Shown: positions 60,785 through 64,000 of the stretch, piece by piece
How the letters are laid out: every line of letters begins with the position of its first letter
How positions within the stretch are numbered: position 1 is the first letter of the stretch
Assembly (NCBI RefSeq): GCF_001865245.1
Contig: NZ_MKXB01000151.1
Coordinates: 108,809-172,808, forward strand
Length of the DNA stretch: 64,000 nucleotides
Source: Streptomyces sp. CC53
GTDB taxonomy: Bacteria > Actinomycetota > Actinomycetes > Streptomycetales > Streptomycetaceae
Direction: 5' to 3'
The notes under the pieces: model-generated
Database searches by the model: none
Seen by the model: only the letters and a program-made list of their open reading frames with translations
What the model was told of the DNA's origin: nothing
Made by a program: the position numbers and the translations under genes

Positions 60785-61945
60785 CTACCCCGCCAGCCTC
60801 CGCAGCGTCCTGACGAGCGCGTCGGCGCCCCGCTCCGCCTTGGAGCGGGGGCAGCCGAGGTTGACCCGTACGAACCCCGGTGTGCCGTACTCCGCGCCCG
60901 GTTTGACGGCTATGTGCTCGCGTGCGATCAGCTCGTCGTTCAGCACGGCGTCGTCCACTCCCAGCGGCCGCAGGTCCAGCCACGCCAGGTAGCCGGCCTG
61001 CGGCACGGTGAAGAGGCCGCGGCCGGGGAAGGCGTCATCGAGGCGCTCGGCGAGCATCCGCAGGTTCCCGGCCACGTACGTCCGCAGGGCGTCCAGCCAG
61101 GGCGCCCCGTGCCGGTAGGCGGCGACGTGCGCGGTGAGGGACAGCGTCGACGCCGACGGCAGGCCCTCCCCGTGCTCCATCCGCCACAGGAACGCGGCCC
61201 GCTGCTCCGGGTCGCCGATCATGCCGTAGGCGCCGCCGAGCCCCGGCAGGTTGAACGCCTTCCCGGCCGAGGTGATCAGCGCCCAGCGGCCGCCGGGCGG
61301 CGCGATCGCGGCCCAGGGCGTGTGGCGCTGCCCGTGGTGGGTGAGGTCGCCGAACATCTCGTCGCTGATGACGGCCACCCCGTGGGCCTCGGCCAGGCGG
61401 AGGAAGCCCTTCAGCTCGTCCTCCGTCCACACCCGGCCGGTCGGGTTGTGCGGGGAGCACAGCAGCAGCACCCGCGCGTCGGGGCGGGCGAGTTCCCGTT
61501 CCAGGGCCGCGTCGTCGCCGATGGGGACGCCGCGCAGGGACCGCCCCAGTCCGGCCAGGGCGTTGATGAACCCGACGTAGGTCGGCGTGTGCACGACCAC
61601 GCCGTCCCCGGGCTCGGTCCACATCCGCAGCAGCTGCGCCAGCTCGTTGACGACGGAGGGCCCGAAGACCAGCGTCTCCGGTGCGACCGCCACCCCGTGC
61701 CGCTCGCCGTACCAGTCCCGTACGGCCTCCGGGAAGCCGGAGCGCTCCCAGTCCGTGTAGCCGAAGACACCGTGGCCGACCCGCCGGCGCAGGGCCTCCA
61801 GTACTTCGGGCGGCGACCGGAAGTCCATGTCGGCGATGGTGAAGGGCAGCAGGTCGGGCAGCCCGTACCGGGCCGGCAGCACGTCCCACTGGATGGAGCC
61901 GTGGCCCCGTGTCTCCACCGGCGTGTCGAAGTCGTACGTCGTCAC
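60785..61945 (-). CDS. MalY/PatB family aminotransferase (cystathionine beta-lyase-like)
   Basis: A 386-residue PLP enzyme of the aminotransferase class I/II fold. It shows LPFTIADMDFRSPPEVLEAL, YTDWERSGFPEAVRDWYGER, LLLCSPHNPTGRVWTEDEL, VISDEMFGDL and the Schiff-base lysine in ALITSAGKAFNLPGL. MalY/PatB enzymes cleave C-S bonds of cystathionine or cysteine conjugates. The GTG start at 61945 has GGAGGGG upstream. It lies downstream of fbaA on the same strand but is separated by a strong terminator. Confidence 0.92.
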   Translation of the reverse strand: MTTYDFDTPVETRGHGSIQWDVLPARYGLPDLLPFTIADMDFRSPPEVLEALRRRVGHGVFGYTDWERSGFPEAVRDWYGERHGVAVAPETLVFGPSVVNELAQLLRMWTEPGDGVVVHTPTYVGFINALAGLGRSLRGVPIGDDAALERELARPDARVLLLCSPHNPTGRVWTEDELKGFLRLAEAHGVAVISDEMFGDLTHHGQRHTPWAAIAPPGGRWALITSAGKAFNLPGLGGAYGMIGDPEQRAAFLWRMEHGEGLPSASTLSLTAHVAAYRHGAPWLDALRTYVAGNLRMLAERLDDAFPGRGLFTVPQAGYLAWLDLRPLGVDDAVLNDELIAREHIAVKPGAEYGTPGFVRVNLGCPRSKAERGADALVRTLRRLAG

Positions 61946-61964
61946 CGAGAACCCCTCCGCAAAG

Positions 61965-62005
61965 GGGCGGGCCCGGCACCGCTCCACGCGATGCCGGGCC
62001 CGCCC
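61965..62005 (-). terminator. terminator of fbaA
   Basis: GGGCGGGCCCGGCA (61965-61978) and TGCCGGGCCCGCCC (61992-62005) form a perfect 14-bp stem with a 13-base loop, 17 bases after the fbaA stop. On the minus strand it is followed by CCTTT, a short T-rich tail. Confidence 0.85.
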
Positions 62006-62021
62006 TGACCGATCGGTTGCT

Positions 62022-63044
62022 CTACTTGAGCTTCGTACCGGCCGAACGCAGCGCCTGGCAGGCTTCGACGACGCGCTTGGCCATGCTCGCCTCAGCCAGC
62101 TTGCCCCACGTGCGCGGGTCGTACGTCTTCTTCGAGCCGACCTCGCCGTCGACCTTGAGGACGCCGTCGTAGTTCTTGAACATGTGGTCCGCGATCGGGC
62201 GGGTGAAGGCGTACTGGGTGTCGGTGTCGAGGTTCATCTTCACGACGCCGTTCTCCAGGGCGGTGGCGATCTCCTCGGCCGTGGAGCCGGAACCGCCGTG
62301 GAAGACGAAGTCGAACGGGCTGGTCTTGCCGTACTTCGAGCCGACGCCCTCCTGGAGGTCCTTCAGCAGCTCGGGGCGGAGCACGACGTTGCCCGGCTTG
62401 TACACGCCGTGGACGTTGCCGAAGGAGGCCGCCAGCAGGTACCGGCCCTGCTCGCCCAGGCCGAGGGCCTCGGCGGTGCGCAGCGCGTCCTCGACGGTGG
62501 TGTACAGCTCGTCGTTGATCTCGTGGGTGACGCCGTCCTCCTCGCCGCCGGTCGGCGTGATCTCGACCTCAAGGATGATCTTCGCGGCGGCGGCGCGGGG
62601 CAGCAGCTCCTGCGCGATGGCGAGGTTGTCGGCCAGGGTCTCCGCGGAGCCGTCCCACATGTGCGACTGGAAGAGCGGGTTCCCGCCCCGGGCCACGCGC
62701 TCCTCGGACACCGCGAGCAGCGGGCGGACGTAGCCGTCCAGCTTGTCCTTGGGGCAGTGGTCGGTGTGGAGCGCGATGTTGACGTCGTACTTCTCGGCGA
62801 CGATGTGCGCGAACTCGGCGAGGGCGACGGCGCCGGTCACCATGTCCTTGCTGTGCTGGCCGCCCAGGAACTCAGCGCCACCGGTCGAGATCTGCACGAT
62901 GCCGTCGCTCTCGGCCTCGGCGAAGCCGCGCAGGGCGGCGTGCAGGGTCTGCGTCGACGTCACGTTGATGGCCGGGTAGGCGAACTTGCCTGCCTTCGCC
63001 CGGTCGAGCATCTCGTTGTAGACCTCGGGGGTTGCGATGGGCAT
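62022..63044 (-). CDS. fbaA: class II fructose-bisphosphate aldolase
   Basis: A 340-residue zinc-dependent aldolase that interconverts fructose 1,6-bisphosphate and two triose phosphates in glycolysis and gluconeogenesis. NVTSTQTLHAALRGFAEAES, the zinc/catalytic region IALHTDHCPKDKLDGY, then EVEITPTGGEEDGV, and the phosphate-binding FVFHGGSGSTAEEI are intact. ATG 63044 has AAGGAG seven bases upstream. A strong terminator follows. The upstream intergenic region contains the parS palindrome. Confidence 0.97.
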   Translation of the reverse strand: MPIATPEVYNEMLDRAKAGKFAYPAINVTSTQTLHAALRGFAEAESDGIVQISTGGAEFLGGQHSKDMVTGAVALAEFAHIVAEKYDVNIALHTDHCPKDKLDGYVRPLLAVSEERVARGGNPLFQSHMWDGSAETLADNLAIAQELLPRAAAAKIILEVEITPTGGEEDGVTHEINDELYTTVEDALRTAEALGLGEQGRYLLAASFGNVHGVYKPGNVVLRPELLKDLQEGVGSKYGKTSPFDFVFHGGSGSTAEEIATALENGVVKMNLDTDTQYAFTRPIADHMFKNYDGVLKVDGEVGSKKTYDPRTWGKLAEASMAKRVVEACQALRSAGTKLK

Positions 63045-63172
63045 GGTCCGCTCCTTGTGATCTGCGGTTGCGTTGCGTCTCTGATCCCTGACCTGGGGGG
63101 CGACGTCATCGTCGCCCCCATCTTTCCAGACGGTCCCGCAAGCACCACCCCCGGACGGCCCCGGCATGCGGC

Positions 63173-63210
63173 GCGGGCGGGTCGGTTTCACGTGAAACGG
63201 ACCCGCCCGC
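63173..63210. other. parS: parS site inside a 38-bp palindrome
   Basis: GTTTCACGTGAAAC (63185-63198) is a perfect match to the Streptomyces ParB-binding site parS, clusters of which flank oriC. It is flanked by exact complementary arms GCGGGCGGGTC (63173-63183) and GACCCGCCCGC (63200-63210). Only the G/G pair 63184/63199 breaks a 38-bp palindrome. ParB binding here would help organise origin-proximal DNA. The outer arms could also act as a terminator of pyrE. The motif is seen, and the function follows from published Streptomyces work. Confidence 0.85.
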
Positions 63211-63327
63211 CCATCCCTGCCGAAAGCCGCAGGTGCGGAGGATGCCCCCGCCGCGAGACGCGGCGGTCGCCTTGCCGTGCGCCACGCGGAGGTCGCGCCC
63301 CCGCACGAGGCGCGGAGCGCGCCCGTC

Positions 63328-63876
63328 CTACCCGAGGTCGAGCTCGTCCAGCGCGAAGGCGTAGCGGTACGGCACGCCGGCCGTGCCGCTGATCTTCTCG
63401 GCCGCGCCGGTCGCCCGGTCCACGATGGTGGCGACCGCCACGACCTCGGCACCCGCCTCGCGGACCGCCTCCACGGCGGTGAGCGGGGAACCGCCGGTGG
63501 TGGAGGTGTCCTCCACCACGAGCACGCGGCGGCCCTTGATGTCCGGGCCCTCGACGCGCCGCTGCATGCCGTGGGCCTTGGCCGCCTTGCGGACGACGAA
63601 GGCGTCCAGGGTGCGGCCGCGCGCGGCGGCGGCGTGCAGCATCGACGTGGCGACCGGGTCGGCGCCCAGCGTCAGCCCGCCCACCGCGTCGAAGTCGAGG
63701 TCGGCGGTCAGATCGAGCATGACCTGACCGACGAGCGGCGCGGCGGCGCCGTCCAGCGTGATCCGGCGCAGGTCGACGTAGTAGTCGGCCTCCAGACCCG
63801 AGGAGAGGGTCACCTTGCCGTGCACCACGGCCTTGTCCTTGATCTGCTGGAGCAGATCGGCACGTACGTCAGTCAT
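63328..63876 (-). CDS. pyrE: orotate phosphoribosyltransferase
   Basis: A 182-residue enzyme that joins orotate to PRPP, giving orotidine 5'-phosphate in pyrimidine synthesis. The PRPP-binding signature VLVVEDTSTTGGSPLTAVEA is near residue 117. The N-terminus ADLLQQIKDKAVVHGKVTLS and SSGLEADYYVDLRRITLDG are family-typical. The start ATG is 10 bases after the stop of the upstream partial gene, so they are likely cotranscribed. Confidence 0.95.
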   Translation of the reverse strand: MTDVRADLLQQIKDKAVVHGKVTLSSGLEADYYVDLRRITLDGAAAPLVGQVMLDLTADLDFDAVGGLTLGADPVATSMLHAAAARGRTLDAFVVRKAAKAHGMQRRVEGPDIKGRRVLVVEDTSTTGGSPLTAVEAVREAGAEVVAVATIVDRATGAAEKISGTAGVPYRYAFALDELDLG

Positions 63877-63886
63877 GCGTACGAGC

Positions 63887-64000
63887 TTAGAGGCGGCGCC
63901 AGGTCCAGGTCGTCGCGGTCTCCAGCGGCTCGATCGGGGTGACCAGGCGCGGAGCGGTGTTGAGGCCGTTCGGCGGCCCGGACTGGGGCTCGACGCAGAC
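63887..64000 (-). CDS. C-terminal end of an aldose-1-epimerase-like protein (partial)
   Basis: Only the last 37 codons lie in the window and they are read on the minus strand up to the edge. The peptide VCVEPQSGPPNGLNTAPRLV, followed by TPIEPLETATTWTWRRL, matches the C-terminus of the galactose mutarotase/aldose epimerase family (xVEPQSGPPNG is conserved there). The rest is beyond position 64000. Confidence 0.75.
   Translation of the reverse strand, partial: VCVEPQSGPPNGLNTAPRLVTPIEPLETATTWTWRRL

Noticed and set aside
1-64000. CRISPR arrays, insertion sequences and prophage genes
   Set aside because: All direct repeats seen are 6-9 bp tandem units without spacers. No transposase, integrase, terminase or capsid-like protein is present.

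Overview
This window is high-GC actinobacterial chromosome and almost certainly Streptomyces. GC is very high with GC-rich third codon positions, GTG and TTG starts are common, and junctions such as ATGA, GTGA and TTGA couple neighbouring genes. Several gene sets are typical of the Streptomyces core chromosome: ask-asd, recR-ybaB, purA, the fbaA/pyrE neighbourhood, DUF3151, DUF3152 and DUF5063 proteins, and XRE-DUF5753/DUF397 pairs. A perfect parS motif near the right end fits a position on the oriC-proximal arm. I saw no insertion sequence, prophage, CRISPR array, tRNA or rRNA gene.

Layout. 0.1-8.8 kb: a small membrane protein, then a YqiJ/NfeD-like protein, a flotillin and a 1657-residue AAA-type ATPase. 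8.9-11.6 kb: an S9 peptidase and SURF1. 12-16.7 kb (minus): an ECF sigma factor coupled to a large anti-sigma-like membrane protein, then aspartokinase and aspartate-semialdehyde dehydrogenase. 17.5-19.3 kb (minus): ybaB, recR and a DUF5063 gene. 19.8-22 kb: a SLATT-type membrane protein and two conserved hypotheticals. 22.4-32.4 kb: a cell-envelope/redox block with a GT87-like mannosyltransferase, a membrane molybdopterin oxidoreductase, a secreted FG-GAP protein, a methyltransferase, a DUF2064 transferase, a GT2 glycosyltransferase and a frameshifted NAD-sugar epimerase.

32.7-36.4 kb: a GntR regulator, a class III aminotransferase, a DJ-1/PfpI protein and a glutamine methyltransferase. 36.4-38.7 kb: four translationally coupled genes (XRE-DUF5753, DUF397, and two small genes that look like an antitoxin/toxin pair). 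39-43.8 kb: an H-type lectin, an alpha/beta hydrolase, a GH19 chitinase with a classical chitin-response promoter, and a Ser/Thr kinase. 44-50 kb: purA, a lipid-kinase-like gene and a GbsR/MarR regulator divergent from an ABC exporter whose promoter looks leaderless. 50.3-53.8 kb: a P450 and a NarL-type two-component system. 54-57.2 kb: a three-gene kynurenine route from tryptophan to anthranilate. 57.3-60.5 kb: a metzincin-like DUF3152 protein, an ESX-like remnant, tandem paralogs of unknown family and a DUF3151 gene. 60.8-64 kb: a MalY/PatB aminotransferase, fbaA, pyrE and the 3' end of an aldose-epimerase-like gene.

The best candidates for under-described biology are the flotillin/giant-ATPase operon, the XRE-DUF397-small-gene cassette, the ESX-remnant/paralog locus with a TTA codon, and the parS site set in a 38-bp palindrome. 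The intergenic regions also carry many short tandem arrays (7, 8 and 9 bp units), one of which touches the purA stop codon.
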